A stretch of 64,000 nt of DNA from Pseudomonas uvaldensis (GCF_021271205.1 NZ_JAIWKS010000013.1:1-64000), one strand, 5' to 3'; positions 51,671 to 61,011 are shown, counted from the stretch's first letter. The notes: generated from the letters alone by a model not told the origin. Numbers and translations are program-made.

Positions 51671-54049
51671 CTAAATATCGGCGCTTTCACCCTGTTTCGG
51701 ACACAGTACCCGCCGCTGCAGAATCGTCTGCAACACTTCGAATTTCACGGGTTTGCTCAGGTAATCGATCAAGGCGCCGGAGGGACAGTAAGTCGGTTCA
51801 AGGTTCGAACTGACCACCAACACCGGCACATCTTCACATCCGGCCAGGGTGCGAATCCGGCAACAGATCGCCACGCCGTCCAACGGAGGCGACTGACAGT
51901 CGAGCAGCACCGCGTCAAAGCTGTCCTGCTGCAACAGTTCCAGCGCCGCGTGACCGTTGTCAGCCGTACGCACTCGATAGCCAAGCTTGAGCAACATGCC
52001 GCGCATGACCAACTGATCGACGCTGTTGTCATCGGCCAGCAGCACCGTACAGTCCTGGGGTCGACGCGTCTCTTCCCGCGTGTCGAACGAAAACGGCGCG
52101 GGCACGGGCGATGCCGTCTCGAACTCGACGTCCAGCTGGAAACGGCTGCCGCGGCCGGGCTCAGAGGTATGGGTCAAGCGGCCACCGAGCAACTCCACCA
52201 ATTGCCGACAAATCGCCAGGCCCACACCGAGGCCACCGAACTCGCGGGTCATCGATCCGTCGAGCTGGAAAAACCGCTGGTACAAGGTCGCCTCTCCCAG
52301 ATCGGTGAAGCCAATGCCGGTATCGATCACCGCGAAGGACAGCCCCCACCGATCAAGCCCCATCGGCCTGCCGCTGACCCGCAGCGCAAGGCCGCCCACC
52401 CGCGTGAACTTGATGGCATTGTCCAACAGGCATTCCAGGCATTGCGCCAGCTTGCCGCTGTCGCCCAACAGGCGATCCGCCAGGTCGGATGCCACATCCA
52501 CCCTGAAATCCAGCCCCTTGACCGCCGCGTTACCGCCGAACTGCATCTGCAAGGCATCGATCATCCCTCGCAGGCTAAACGGCGCCGCAGCCACCTTGAG
52601 CTTGCCTGCCTGCAGCTCGGTGAGCGTGAGCATGCCGTTGACCATGCGCATCATGTCCCGCGCCGAACCGGCGGCGGTCTGTTGATACTGGATCAGTTCT
52701 GCATTCATTTCGACGGTTTCCATCAGCTCCAGAGAGCCGATCACACCGTTCATGGGCGTGCGCAGTTCATGGGTCAGGGTGGCAAGGAATTCGTCCTTGA
52801 GTTTGTTGCCCTGGGCCAGTTGCTGGTTGAGCACCTCCAGCTTCTGCCCGGCGTCGAAAAGGGTCTGGGCCTGTTGTTCACGCATGGCATTGATGCGGTC
52901 CGCCAGAGCCAGGGACAGCAGGGCCACCTCGATGGCCGAGCCAATCTGGCTGGCGTACATGGTCAGGAAGACGTTCGGCAGATAACCAAGCACCATCAGC
53001 GTGTTGACCGCGCCTCCCAGCAAAAACGCCGACCAGGCAATGATGAAATAACGCGCGACCCGCAACCCTCGCCACCAGGCAAACAACCCGGCAGCGAAAA
53101 CCACCACGGTAAACATCAGCGCCAGCGCCGTCGCCAGGCGCAGCGCCAGGGCGTAGCTGGTCATCAACGACAGGCCCACCACCACTGCACTGTAGGCAAT
53201 CAATACCAGGAGTAATCGGTCCAGCCAGCGACTGTGTTGTGCGGTTTGCAGGAAGCTGCGGGCAAACTGGCTGCCGAACAGGCCCGCGCAACCGATGAAA
53301 AACGGCGTCGCGGCATTGGCCCACCATGGGCTGTCCGGCCAGAAATATTCCACCGCGGCCCCGTTGACCGACAGCTGATACAAGCCGAACGAGGCGATAT
53401 AAACGATGTAATAGAGATAACTGGTATCGCGCACGCTTAGATAGATGAACAGGTTGTAAACCAGCATGCCCAGCAGCACGCCATAAATGATTCCCAGCAC
53501 GTACAAACGCAACGGCTGCTGTTCGAGATAGGCGGTGCTGGACCACAGCGTCAGCGGTGCCTGGATCGAGCCCTGGCTTTGCAAGCGCAAATAGACGGTC
53601 TGGCGTTGATCGGGCTTGAAGTCCAGGCTGAACAGGTAATTGTTCTGGCGAATTTCACGGGCGGCGAACGGCAACGCATCGCCCGTCCGGCGAGCCAGAC
53701 GATACGCGCCCGTGGCGTCCGGCAGATACAGGTCGAGGTGGTCCAGCGGCGGATACGCCAGTTCCAGCAGCCAGGTACGCTGGGCATCCGGATTGCCGGG
53801 GCGGTAGTGCAAGTCGATTTTTAGCCAGAACGCCGAACGTGAATAACCGGCGTTCAGCGTGTCCTTGCCATGGGGCTTGAATTGGCGGGCGACGGCCTGG
53901 GTCACGACATCGTCAATGGTGGCCGTGCCGTCCACATCTTCGAACACTTGCAAGGCTTGGCCCAGGGGCAGGCTTTGGGTGAATTCATCGAATTCGAGGG
54001 CGCTTGCCAAAGGGGACAAGCACAATAGAAACATCAGCAAATAGCGCAT
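51671..54049 (-). CDS. ladS: Hybrid sensor kinase LadS
   Basis: LadS (792 residues) is a membrane hybrid kinase of the Gac/Rsm network. The domains in order are: signal peptide (1-17), periplasmic DISMED2 carbohydrate-binding-like domain (about 30-165), seven-helix DISM segment (about 185-385), HisKA with phospho-His427 (THELRTP), HATPase with DNAIKF (543-548), DTGIG (576-580) and GGLGVG (605-610), and a receiver domain (about 668-785) with Asp717 and Lys766. In P. aeruginosa LadS senses calcium and feeds phosphate to GacS, raising RsmY/RsmZ. Its divergent neighbour thiD and the following thiE-hemL confirm the synteny. Confidence 0.93.
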   Translation of the reverse strand: MRYLLMFLLCLSPLASALEFDEFTQSLPLGQALQVFEDVDGTATIDDVVTQAVARQFKPHGKDTLNAGYSRSAFWLKIDLHYRPGNPDAQRTWLLELAYPPLDHLDLYLPDATGAYRLARRTGDALPFAAREIRQNNYLFSLDFKPDQRQTVYLRLQSQGSIQAPLTLWSSTAYLEQQPLRLYVLGIIYGVLLGMLVYNLFIYLSVRDTSYLYYIVYIASFGLYQLSVNGAAVEYFWPDSPWWANAATPFFIGCAGLFGSQFARSFLQTAQHSRWLDRLLLVLIAYSAVVVGLSLMTSYALALRLATALALMFTVVVFAAGLFAWWRGLRVARYFIIAWSAFLLGGAVNTLMVLGYLPNVFLTMYASQIGSAIEVALLSLALADRINAMREQQAQTLFDAGQKLEVLNQQLAQGNKLKDEFLATLTHELRTPMNGVIGSLELMETVEMNAELIQYQQTAAGSARDMMRMVNGMLTLTELQAGKLKVAAAPFSLRGMIDALQMQFGGNAAVKGLDFRVDVASDLADRLLGDSGKLAQCLECLLDNAIKFTRVGGLALRVSGRPMGLDRWGLSFAVIDTGIGFTDLGEATLYQRFFQLDGSMTREFGGLGVGLAICRQLVELLGGRLTHTSEPGRGSRFQLDVEFETASPVPAPFSFDTREETRRPQDCTVLLADDNSVDQLVMRGMLLKLGYRVRTADNGHAALELLQQDSFDAVLLDCQSPPLDGVAICCRIRTLAGCEDVPVLVVSSNLEPTYCPSGALIDYLSKPVKFEVLQTILQRRVLCPKQGESADI

Positions 54050-54363
54050 TTAAGCCCCAGCGTGGCCTGTCCGGTTGAGTCAGGAAGCCCCCCATTCCCT
54101 GAGTAGACGTAAAACCGGCATTACCTGTTATGAGTTGGATCCATATTTAGCATAGCCGTTGATGGCCAACTTGCACCACGGAAATTTTTTCTTGCGGAGC
54201 GCTCTAGAACGGGCGTTTCAGCGCCAAGCATTGAGATAGAGCTGTTGCCTTGGTCAGATAAAAAACTGGCTGCACCAAGCGATCTTTCTGTGGGAGCGAA
54301 GCTCACTCCACAATTGACTTCGCTTACGCTCCAGCGGCAGGTTTGGTGGTAAGCTCGCGCACC
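54050..54363. other. 314-bp divergent ladS/thiD intergenic region
   Basis: It contains an inverted-repeat segment near the ladS start (GTGGCCTGTCCGGTTGAGTC at 54062, with CCGGTT/AACCGG arms 54071-54118) and a degenerate REP at 54288-54336. No gene, TPP riboswitch or tRNA was seen. Confidence 0.6.
54288..54336. repeat. Degenerate REP pair upstream of thiD
   Basis: TGTGGGAGCGAAGCTCACTC is followed by TTCGCTTACGCTCCAG, a decayed inverted REP pair with a shortened spacer. Confidence 0.5.
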
Positions 54364-55161
54364 ATGAATACCTACAGCTCTCGCCCCGTTGTCCTCTGTC
54401 TCTCCGGCCACGATCCCAGTGGTGGCGCCGGCTTGCAGGCAGATATCGAAGCCCTGCTCGCCCAGGGTTGCCATGCCGCCCCGGCCGTTACCGCGTTGAC
54501 CGTGCAAGACACAGTGAACGTGAGCGATTTCCGCGTCCTCGATCGGGAGTGGGTCCTGGCGCAAGCCAATGCCGTGCTCAACGATTCGCCGGTGGCGGCG
54601 GTCAAGCTGGGCATGCTCGGTTCACTGGAAATGGTCGACACGGTGGTCGAACTGCTCCAGGCCCACCCGCACCTGCCCATGGTCTGCGATCCGGTACTGC
54701 GCGCTGGCGGTGGCGGACGGCTGGGCAAGGATGAAGTCGGCTACGCCATGCGCGAACGTTTGCTGCCCCTTTCGATCATTGCGACCCCCAACCTGCCCGA
54801 AGCCCGCATCCTCGCTGAACTGCCCGAAGGCAGCGCCGATGAATGCGCCGAAAAACTGTTGCCCTTCGTCAAGCACCTGTTGATCACCGGTGGCCATGGC
54901 GACGAACATGAAGTCCACAACCGCCTGTACAGCCGTGACGGTCATCGCGAAACGTTTACCTGCCAGCGTCTACCCGGCAGTTACCACGGTTCCGGCTGTA
55001 CCCTGGCCAGTGCCCTGGCCGGTCGGCTGGCACAGGGCGAACAGCTCGCCAGCGCCGTGCGGACAGCCCTGGATTACACCTGGCGCACCCTGCGCGACGC
55101 CGAACAACTGGGCAAAGGCCAGTTCGTGCCGCGCCGCCTGCCGCTGGATTTCTGCTCTTAA
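54364..55161 (+). CDS. thiD: Hydroxymethylpyrimidine/phosphomethylpyrimidine kinase
   Basis: ThiD (265 residues) phosphorylates HMP and HMP-P in thiamine synthesis. It has LCLSGHDPSGGAGLQADIEA at the N-terminus (substrate site), VCDPVLRAGGGGRL in the middle, and the anion hole GSYHGSGCTLASALA near residue 205 with the catalytic Cys-loop. The ATG at 54364 gives the normal start. thiE follows after 17 bases, so the genes form a thiamine operon. Confidence 0.94.
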   Translation: MNTYSSRPVVLCLSGHDPSGGAGLQADIEALLAQGCHAAPAVTALTVQDTVNVSDFRVLDREWVLAQANAVLNDSPVAAVKLGMLGSLEMVDTVVELLQAHPHLPMVCDPVLRAGGGGRLGKDEVGYAMRERLLPLSIIATPNLPEARILAELPEGSADECAEKLLPFVKHLLITGGHGDEHEVHNRLYSRDGHRETFTCQRLPGSYHGSGCTLASALAGRLAQGEQLASAVRTALDYTWRTLRDAEQLGKGQFVPRRLPLDFCS

Positions 55162-55178
55162 TATCGGAGGGCTGCTGC

Positions 55179-55805
55179 ATGAAACTACGTGGCCTTTACG
55201 CCATCACGGATAGCCAACTGCTGGCCGGCAAATTCCTGGCCTATGTCGAAGCGGCGCTGGAAGGTGGTGTCACCCTGCTGCAATACCGTGACAAGAGCAG
55301 CGATGACGCCCGGCGCCTGCGTGAAGCCGAAGCGCTGCGCAATCTGTGCGAACGCTACAAGACCCAACTGATCATCAACGACGACGCCGAGTTGGCTGCG
55401 CGCCTGGGCGTCGGCGTGCATTTGGGACAGACCGATGGTCCGCTGGCACCGGTGCGGGCACTGCTCGGGCACAAGGCAATCATCGGTTCCACCTGTCATT
55501 CCAGCCTGGAGCTGGCCGAACAGGCCGCGAGCGAAGGCGCCAGCTATGTCGCCTTCGGGCGATTCTTCAACTCCAACACCAAGCCCGGCGCCCCCAGCGC
55601 AAACCTTGAACTGCTGGAGCAGGCCCGTATCAAATTGCATATACCCGTCTGCGCCATTGGCGGTATCACACTGGATAACGCCGCCCCGCTGGTGGCCCAT
55701 GGTGTCGACCTGCTGGCAGTGGTCCATGGCTTGTTCGGCGCCGACAGCACCACCGAGGTGACGCGCCGCGCCCGCGCATTCAACGATCTGTTGCAGATCC
55801 ACTAA
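55179..55805 (+). CDS. thiE: Thiamine-phosphate synthase
   Basis: ThiE (208 residues) joins HMP-PP and thiazole phosphate to thiamine phosphate. The TIM barrel shows LLQYRDKSS (pyrophosphate Lys region), INDDAELA, GVHLGQTDG, IIGSTCHS and CAIGGITLDNAA. Its ribosome-binding site is GGAGGG upstream of the ATG. It is co-directional with thiD and hemL. Confidence 0.95.
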   Translation: MKLRGLYAITDSQLLAGKFLAYVEAALEGGVTLLQYRDKSSDDARRLREAEALRNLCERYKTQLIINDDAELAARLGVGVHLGQTDGPLAPVRALLGHKAIIGSTCHSSLELAEQAASEGASYVAFGRFFNSNTKPGAPSANLELLEQARIKLHIPVCAIGGITLDNAAPLVAHGVDLLAVVHGLFGADSTTEVTRRARAFNDLLQIH

Positions 55806-55828
55806 TTTCCGCTTTCGAGAGACCGACC

Positions 55829-57112
55829 ATGTCCCGTTCCGAAACTCTGTTTGCCAACGCCCAGAAACACATCCCCGGCGGCGTGAACTCCCCCGTCCGT
55901 GCGTTCAAGAGCGTCGGCGGCACCCCGCTGTTCTTCAAACACGCCGAAGGTGCGTACGTAACGGACGAAGACGACAAGCGCTACGTGGACTACGTCGGTT
56001 CCTGGGGGCCGATGATCCTGGGCCACAGCCATCCGGACGTGCTGGACGCCGTACGCCGGCAGCTGGAACACGGCCTGTCCTACGGCGCCCCGACCGCCAT
56101 GGAAACGGAGATGGCCGACCTGGTCTGCTCCATCGTGCCGTCGATGGAAATGGTGCGCATGGTCAGCTCCGGCACTGAAGCCACCATGAGCGCCATCCGT
56201 CTGGCGCGCGGCTACACCGGTCGCGACAGCATCATCAAGTTCGAAGGTTGCTACCACGGCCACTCCGACAGCCTGCTGGTCAAGGCCGGCTCCGGCGCGC
56301 TGACCCAAGGCGTGCCCAGTTCCGCCGGTGTGCCAGCGGCGTTTGCCAGGCACACCCTGACCCTGCCCTTCAACGACCTGGAAGAAGTCGAGAAGATGCT
56401 CGGCGAAGTCGGCCAGGAAGTGGCCTGCATCATCGTTGAGCCAGTGGCAGGCAACATGAACTGCGTGCCACCGGCACCGGGCTTTCTGGAAGGCCTGCGC
56501 AGCCTGTGCGACCAGCATGGCGTAGTGCTGATCTTCGACGAAGTGATGACCGGTTTCCGCGTAGCCCTCGGCGGCGCCCAGGCGCACTACGGCGTGACAC
56601 CGGACCTGAGCACCTTCGGCAAAATCATCGGTGGCGGCATGCCGGTGGGCTGCTTCGGAGGCAAGCGTGCCATCATGGAATGCATCGCGCCGCTGGGTCC
56701 GGTCTACCAGGCCGGCACTTTGTCGGGCAACCCACTGGCCATGGCCGCCGGCCTGACCACCTTGCGCCTGATCAGTCGCCCCGGCTTCCACGCCGAACTG
56801 ACCGACTACACCACCCGCCTGCTCGACGGTTTGCAGATCCGTGCCGACGCGGCCGGTATTCCGTTCGTGACCACCCAGGCCGGCGGTATGTTCGGGCTGT
56901 ATTTCAGTGGTGCCGACGACATCGTGACGTTCGAAGACGTAATGGCCAGCGATGCAGACCGCTTCAAGCGCTTCTTCCATCTGATGCTGGAGGGTGGCGT
57001 CTACCTGGCGCCGAGCGCATTCGAGGCCGGCTTCACCTCCATCGCCCATGGCGAGGCCGAGCTGAAAATCACCCTTGATGCCGCCGAACGCGCCTTTGCC
57101 GCACTGAAGTAA
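55829..57112 (+). CDS. hemL: Glutamate-1-semialdehyde 2,1-aminomutase
   Basis: HemL (427 residues) converts glutamate-1-semialdehyde to 5-aminolevulinate for tetrapyrrole synthesis. The PLP site includes SSGTEATMSAIRLARG, IFDEVMTGFRV and the PLP Lys in STFGKIIGGGMPVG (near residue 265). It begins 23 bases after thiE and ends with a strong hairpin. Heme supply pairs naturally with the many heme enzymes of the genome, but the link to thiamine genes is only positional. Confidence 0.96.
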   Translation: MSRSETLFANAQKHIPGGVNSPVRAFKSVGGTPLFFKHAEGAYVTDEDDKRYVDYVGSWGPMILGHSHPDVLDAVRRQLEHGLSYGAPTAMETEMADLVCSIVPSMEMVRMVSSGTEATMSAIRLARGYTGRDSIIKFEGCYHGHSDSLLVKAGSGALTQGVPSSAGVPAAFARHTLTLPFNDLEEVEKMLGEVGQEVACIIVEPVAGNMNCVPPAPGFLEGLRSLCDQHGVVLIFDEVMTGFRVALGGAQAHYGVTPDLSTFGKIIGGGMPVGCFGGKRAIMECIAPLGPVYQAGTLSGNPLAMAAGLTTLRLISRPGFHAELTDYTTRLLDGLQIRADAAGIPFVTTQAGGMFGLYFSGADDIVTFEDVMASDADRFKRFFHLMLEGGVYLAPSAFEAGFTSIAHGEAELKITLDAAERAFAALK

Positions 57113-57124
57113 GCCTGTGGATAA

Positions 57125-57150
57125 CTGACGCTGGCTTACACCAGCGTCAG
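57125..57150 (+). terminator. Hairpin after hemL
   Basis: CTGACGCTGG-CTTACA-CCAGCGTCAG is a perfect 10-bp stem 12 bases after the hemL stop. No T-tract follows, so termination there is uncertain. Confidence 0.5.
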
Positions 57151-57331
57151 CTATTGACGACACCCCCCAGCCCTTTTTCCTACGTCTTTACCCCTGTAGC
57201 AGCCATTGGCATGCCTCGGCAGCAGAAAAACGAGTAAAGACTTTGTAAGGATGGCCCTGCTTATTTCATAATGCGCGCTTATTGGATCCCCCCGGAGGGT
57301 CCGCGCGCCCCTCAGAGGTAAGTCGATTCCC

Positions 57332-57886
57332 ATGAACCGCACCGGCCGCACCCTTGCCCTGGGCTGCCTGTTGCTCCTTCAGCCCCTGCTCGCGAACGCA
57401 CAGGCAGGCGGCAACTCGTTGTTGATCCCGGCAATGGGCCGTTGCACGCTCAACACCCAGCCACAAGATCTCGCACCGGCGCTCGACGCCTGTCGAAAAG
57501 CCGCGGACGCAGGCGATGCGCAAGCGCAATACGAGTTGGGCGAGTTCTACTACGAAGGCAAGGCGGCGCCCCGCGACCTCAAACAAGCCCTCGACTATTT
57601 CGAAAAAGCCTCGCTGCAAGGCCATGCCCAGGCACAGTTCAAGTTGGGCGGCATGTTCTTCCATGGTGAAGGCGTACCCGCCAATAATGTCCAGGCCTAC
57701 ATCGTACTGAAGATGGCAGCCGTCAACGGCGCTGAAGAAGCCCTGGACACCGCCGACGAAGTCGCCGAGCAGATGCCCCGGGACGAGCTGGAAGTGGCGA
57801 CCCAGGTGCTGGGGCAGATCTTCCGCAAATACCTGATGGAACTGCAGAACGCCGATGGGCGTACACCGTTCTCGCCATTGCCTTGA
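57332..57886 (+). CDS. Secreted Sel1/TPR-like repeat protein
   Basis: A 184-residue exported protein (signal peptide residues 1-24, ANA-QA). It has two Sel1-type repeats, GDAQAQYELGEFYYEGKA (about residues 61-78) and GHAQAQFKLGGMFFHGEGV (about 96-114), then a helical third. Cys residues in MGRCTL and DACRKA may pair. Such repeats bind proteins; the partner is unknown. It is conserved between hemL and the DUF1820 gene. Confidence 0.8.
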   Translation: MNRTGRTLALGCLLLLQPLLANAQAGGNSLLIPAMGRCTLNTQPQDLAPALDACRKAADAGDAQAQYELGEFYYEGKAAPRDLKQALDYFEKASLQGHAQAQFKLGGMFFHGEGVPANNVQAYIVLKMAAVNGAEEALDTADEVAEQMPRDELEVATQVLGQIFRKYLMELQNADGRTPFSPLP

Positions 57887-57911
57887 TCATTGCTCTGGCT
57901 CTACAGGCCCT

Positions 57912-57985
57912 TTCGCGAGCAAACCCGCTCCCACACAGGATCTCGGGTGCTCACAATTAATGTGGGAGCGGGCTTGCGCGCGAAT
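57912..57985. repeat. REP pair in outward arrangement
   Basis: Here a REP in reverse sense (CGCGAGCAAACCCGCTCCCA, 57914) comes first and a forward REP (GTGGGAGCGGGCTTGCGCGC, 57962) second. This is opposite to all other REPINs in the window, which have the GTGGGAG ends outside. Confidence 0.8.
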
Positions 57986-58007
57986 GAAGGCAACTCGGTT
58001 TTAAGTC

Positions 58008-58337
58008 TTACTTCTCAGGCATCGGCATCGGAAACGGCATGACATTGCCGACCCCGCCACGGGCCTCGCTGATTTTCGGCGTGCCCAGGCGCTCGACCTC
58101 GTCGATACGCACGATCGAATGCATCGGCACGAAACTGCGCACCACGCCTTCGAATTGCGCCTTGAGCTTTTCTTCGCTCGGGTCGACCACAACCTGCGTG
58201 CGCTCACCAAAGACGAACTCCTCGACTTCCAGGAAGCCCCACAGATCGCTCTGGTAGATCTGCTTGGCGTACATCTCGAACACCTGGCCCTGGTTGAGGA
58301 AAATCACCTTGTAGATTGGAGCTTCACGTTTGGTCAT
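58008..58337 (-). CDS. DUF1820 family protein
   Basis: A 109-residue protein beginning MTKREAPIYKVIFLNQGQVF, a DUF1820 hallmark, with conserved GFLEVEEFVFGERTQVVVDPSE (about residues 34-55) and a Pro/Met-rich C-terminus. It has no signal peptide or known role. The reading frame continues far upstream antisense to miaB without a family match, so I start at the ATG at 58337. It is divergent from miaB. Confidence 0.85.
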   Translation of the reverse strand: MTKREAPIYKVIFLNQGQVFEMYAKQIYQSDLWGFLEVEEFVFGERTQVVVDPSEEKLKAQFEGVVRSFVPMHSIVRIDEVERLGTPKISEARGGVGNVMPFPMPMPEK

Positions 58338-58469
58338 GGCGGGCGAAACACATCGGCGGGTAAAAATGAGGGCGCAAACTATAGCATGCCACTGCTCGCG
58401 CTGCGGTAGGAACCTGGGGACTTGTTCCCTATAATGCGCGGTTCTTTGAATCACGTGAGACTCAGGTCC

Positions 58470-59798
58470 ATGGCCAAGAAGCTTTACATCGAAACCCACG
58501 GTTGCCAGATGAACGAGTACGACAGCTCGCGCATGGTCGATCTGCTGGGTGAACACCAGGCCCTGGAAGTCACCGCCCGCGCCGAAGATGCGGACGTGAT
58601 CCTGCTCAACACCTGCTCGATCCGCGAACGTGCCCAGGACCGGGTTTATTCCCAGCTCGGCCGCTGGCGCGAACTGAAGCAGGCCAACCCGGAAATGGTC
58701 ATCGCCGTGGGTGGCTGCGTCGCCAGCCAGGAAGGTGCAGCCATTCGTGACCGTGCGCCCTATGTGGACGTGGTTTTCGGCCCGCAGACCCTGCATCGCC
58801 TGCCGGAGATGATCGACGCGGCACGCGTCACCAAATTGCCGCAAGTGGACGTTACGTTCCCGGAAATCGAGAAATTCGACCACCTGCCCGAACCCCGTAT
58901 CGACGGCCCGAGTGCCTACGTGTCGGTGATGGAAGGTTGCAGCAAGTACTGCACGTTCTGCGTGGTGCCCTATACCCGGGGCGAGGAAGTCAGCCGGCCG
59001 TTCGACGACGTGATCGCCGAAATCATTCACCTGGCGGAAAACGGCGTGCGCGAAGTGACGCTGCTGGGGCAGAACGTCAATGGCTATCGCGGCCTGACCC
59101 ATGATGGACGCCTGGCGGACCTCGCCGAGCTGATCCGCGTGGTGGCTGCGGTAGATGGCATCGACCGCATCCGCTACACCACCTCCCATCCTCTGGAATT
59201 CTCCGACAGCCTGATCCGTGCCCATGCTGAGGTGCCGGAACTGGTCAAACACCTGCACTTGCCGGTGCAATCGGGCTCGGACCGGATCCTCGCAGCCATG
59301 AAGCGCAACCACACGGCGCTGGAGTACAAATCCAAGCTGCGCAAACTGCGGGCGGCGGTGCCAGGCATCTGCATCAGCTCGGATTTCATCGTCGGCTTCC
59401 CGGGTGAAACAGAGAAAGACTTCCAGCAGACCATGAAGCTGATCGAAGACGTGGGCTTCGACTTTTCCTATTCCTTTGTCTACAGCCAACGACCGGGCAC
59501 TCCGGCGGCGGACCTGGCGGATGACACCCCCGAAGAACTGAAAAAGGAACGGCTTAACGCTCTGCAGCACCGCTTGAACCAGCAGGGTTTCGAAATCAGC
59601 CGACAAATGGTCGGTACCATCCAGCGGATCCTGGTAACCGATTACTCCAAGAAAGACCCGGGCGAATTGCAGGGAAGGACTGAAAATAACCGCATCGTCA
59701 ACTTCCGCTGCGACACCCCGGCCCTGATCGGCCAGTTCGCCGATGTGCACATCGATTCCGCGCAACCGCACTCCCTGCGGGGTTCCCTGGTCCAGTAG
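58470..59798 (+). CDS. miaB: tRNA-2-methylthio-N6-dimethylallyladenosine synthase MiaB
   Basis: MiaB (442 residues) is a radical-SAM methylthiotransferase acting on i6A37 in tRNA. The N-terminal domain has ETHGCQMNEYDSS (first Cys of the auxiliary cluster), NTCSIRE and GGCVASQEG. The radical-SAM cluster Cys are in EGCSKYCTFC (about residues 153-162), and a TRAM domain ends the protein. The ATG at 58470 is the family start; an upstream ATG at 58422 adds 16 residues. It heads the miaB-ybeZ-ybeY-ybeX-lnt group. Confidence 0.96.
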   Translation: MAKKLYIETHGCQMNEYDSSRMVDLLGEHQALEVTARAEDADVILLNTCSIRERAQDRVYSQLGRWRELKQANPEMVIAVGGCVASQEGAAIRDRAPYVDVVFGPQTLHRLPEMIDAARVTKLPQVDVTFPEIEKFDHLPEPRIDGPSAYVSVMEGCSKYCTFCVVPYTRGEEVSRPFDDVIAEIIHLAENGVREVTLLGQNVNGYRGLTHDGRLADLAELIRVVAAVDGIDRIRYTTSHPLEFSDSLIRAHAEVPELVKHLHLPVQSGSDRILAAMKRNHTALEYKSKLRKLRAAVPGICISSDFIVGFPGETEKDFQQTMKLIEDVGFDFSYSFVYSQRPGTPAADLADDTPEELKKERLNALQHRLNQQGFEISRQMVGTIQRILVTDYSKKDPGELQGRTENNRIVNFRCDTPALIGQFADVHIDSAQPHSLRGSLVQ

Positions 59799-59809
59799 CC
59801 ACACCATTC

Positions 59810-59904
59810 CCTGTGCGAGCGGGCTTGCTCGCGATAGCGGTGGATCAGTTGATGCAAATGTCGACTGACACTCAGCCATCGCGAGCAGGCTCGCTCCCAC
59901 AGGG
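59810..59904. repeat. REPIN between miaB and ybeZ
   Basis: The arms GTGCGAGCGGGCTTGCTCGC and GCGAGCAGGCTCGCTCCCAC are inverted with a few mismatches. It interrupts the otherwise close miaB operon. Confidence 0.88.
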
Positions 59905-60003
59905 ATCGTGTCGGGCCCTGTGATCGTTTAAGACCTTTCGCACCCAGCCTACTGGCGTTATCCTTGATTTCATCTCAATTGCCCCGGGCGGCTAAAAACG
60001 ACC

Positions 60004-61011
60004 TTGAACGCACCCATCGAACCTCATCGTTTCATTCTCGAGCCCTTTGAGGCTCGCCGCTTCGCCAATCTGTGCGGGCAGTTCGACGAGCATCTGCGCT
60101 TGATCGAACAGCGCCTGGCCATCGAAATCCGCAATCGCGGAAACCAGTTCGAGCTGATCGGCGAACCCAAGCACACCACCTCCGCGGAAAACCTGCTGCG
60201 CCGCCTCTACCGGGAAACCAAGGGGAGCGAATTGTCGCCGGACACCGTCCACCTGTTCCTGCAGGAGTCGGCGGTCGAGGAACTCGACAATCACGCCCCG
60301 TCGGAACCCGCCGTGGCCCTGCGCACGAAAAAAGGCATGATTCGCCCTCGCGGCTTGAATCAGCAGCGCTACGTGAAGGAAATCCTGGGCAACGACATCA
60401 ACTTCGGCATCGGCCCGGCCGGCACCGGCAAGACCTACCTGGCCGTGGCTTGCGCCGTGGACGCCCTGGAGCGTGAACAGGTGCGGCGCATCCTGCTGGT
60501 GCGTCCGGCGGTCGAAGCCGGGGAAAAGCTCGGTTTCCTACCCGGAGACCTGACCCAGAAGATCGACCCGTATCTGCGCCCGCTCTATGACGCCCTGTAT
60601 GAAATGCTCGGCTTCGAACATGTCGCCAAGCTGATCGAACGCCAGGTCATCGAAGTCGCGCCGCTGGCCTACATGCGTGGTCGTACGCTGAACAACAGCT
60701 TCATCATCCTCGACGAAAGCCAGAACACCACCGTCGAACAGATGAAAATGTTCCTGACCCGGATCGGCTTCGGCTCCACTGCGGTCATCACCGGGGATAT
60801 CACCCAGGTCGACTTGCCCCGCGGCACCAAATCCGGGCTGAACCATGTGATCCAGGTGCTCAAGGAGGTCCCGGGCATCAGCTTCACGCATTTCCTGCCC
60901 AAGGACGTCGTGCGGCATCCGCTGGTGCAACGCATCGTCGAGGCCTACGAGCGCTTCGAGCAACGCGCCGAGGACTCGCATGAAAGCAAAGGCAGCCGCC
61001 ACGATGCTTGA
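60004..61011 (+). CDS. ybeZ: PhoH-family ATPase YbeZ
   Basis: A 335-residue PhoH-type ATPase. Walker A is GPAGTGKTYLAVA (about residues 138-150) and Walker B is FIILDESQN (near residue 237). An N-terminal KH-like region precedes the ATPase domain. YbeZ associates with the RNase YbeY in 16S rRNA maturation. The start is a TTG at 60004 (no in-frame ATG matches the conserved N-terminus NAPIEPHRF). It overlaps ybeY by eight bases. Confidence 0.93.
   Translation: MNAPIEPHRFILEPFEARRFANLCGQFDEHLRLIEQRLAIEIRNRGNQFELIGEPKHTTSAENLLRRLYRETKGSELSPDTVHLFLQESAVEELDNHAPSEPAVALRTKKGMIRPRGLNQQRYVKEILGNDINFGIGPAGTGKTYLAVACAVDALEREQVRRILLVRPAVEAGEKLGFLPGDLTQKIDPYLRPLYDALYEMLGFEHVAKLIERQVIEVAPLAYMRGRTLNNSFIILDESQNTTVEQMKMFLTRIGFGSTAVITGDITQVDLPRGTKSGLNHVIQVLKEVPGISFTHFLPKDVVRHPLVQRIVEAYERFEQRAEDSHESKGSRHDA

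Noticed and set aside
49743..51674. 643-codon plus-strand open frame
   Set aside because: It is antisense to the AidB-like gene and crosses a REPIN; no recognisable domain.
54120..54363. TPP riboswitch upstream of thiD
   Set aside because: The conserved THI-box sequences (such as CUGAGA and the 3' ACCUGA part) are not present in order; only a degenerate REP was seen.
55802..57163. 453-codon minus-strand open frame
   Set aside because: It lies entirely antisense to hemL and reads as His/Gly/Ala/Arg-rich shadow sequence.
58338..59900. Long minus-strand open frame extending upstream of the DUF1820 gene
   Set aside because: It runs antisense to miaB, whose protein is unmistakable. The extension has no family match and reflects the low stop-codon frequency of GC-rich DNA.
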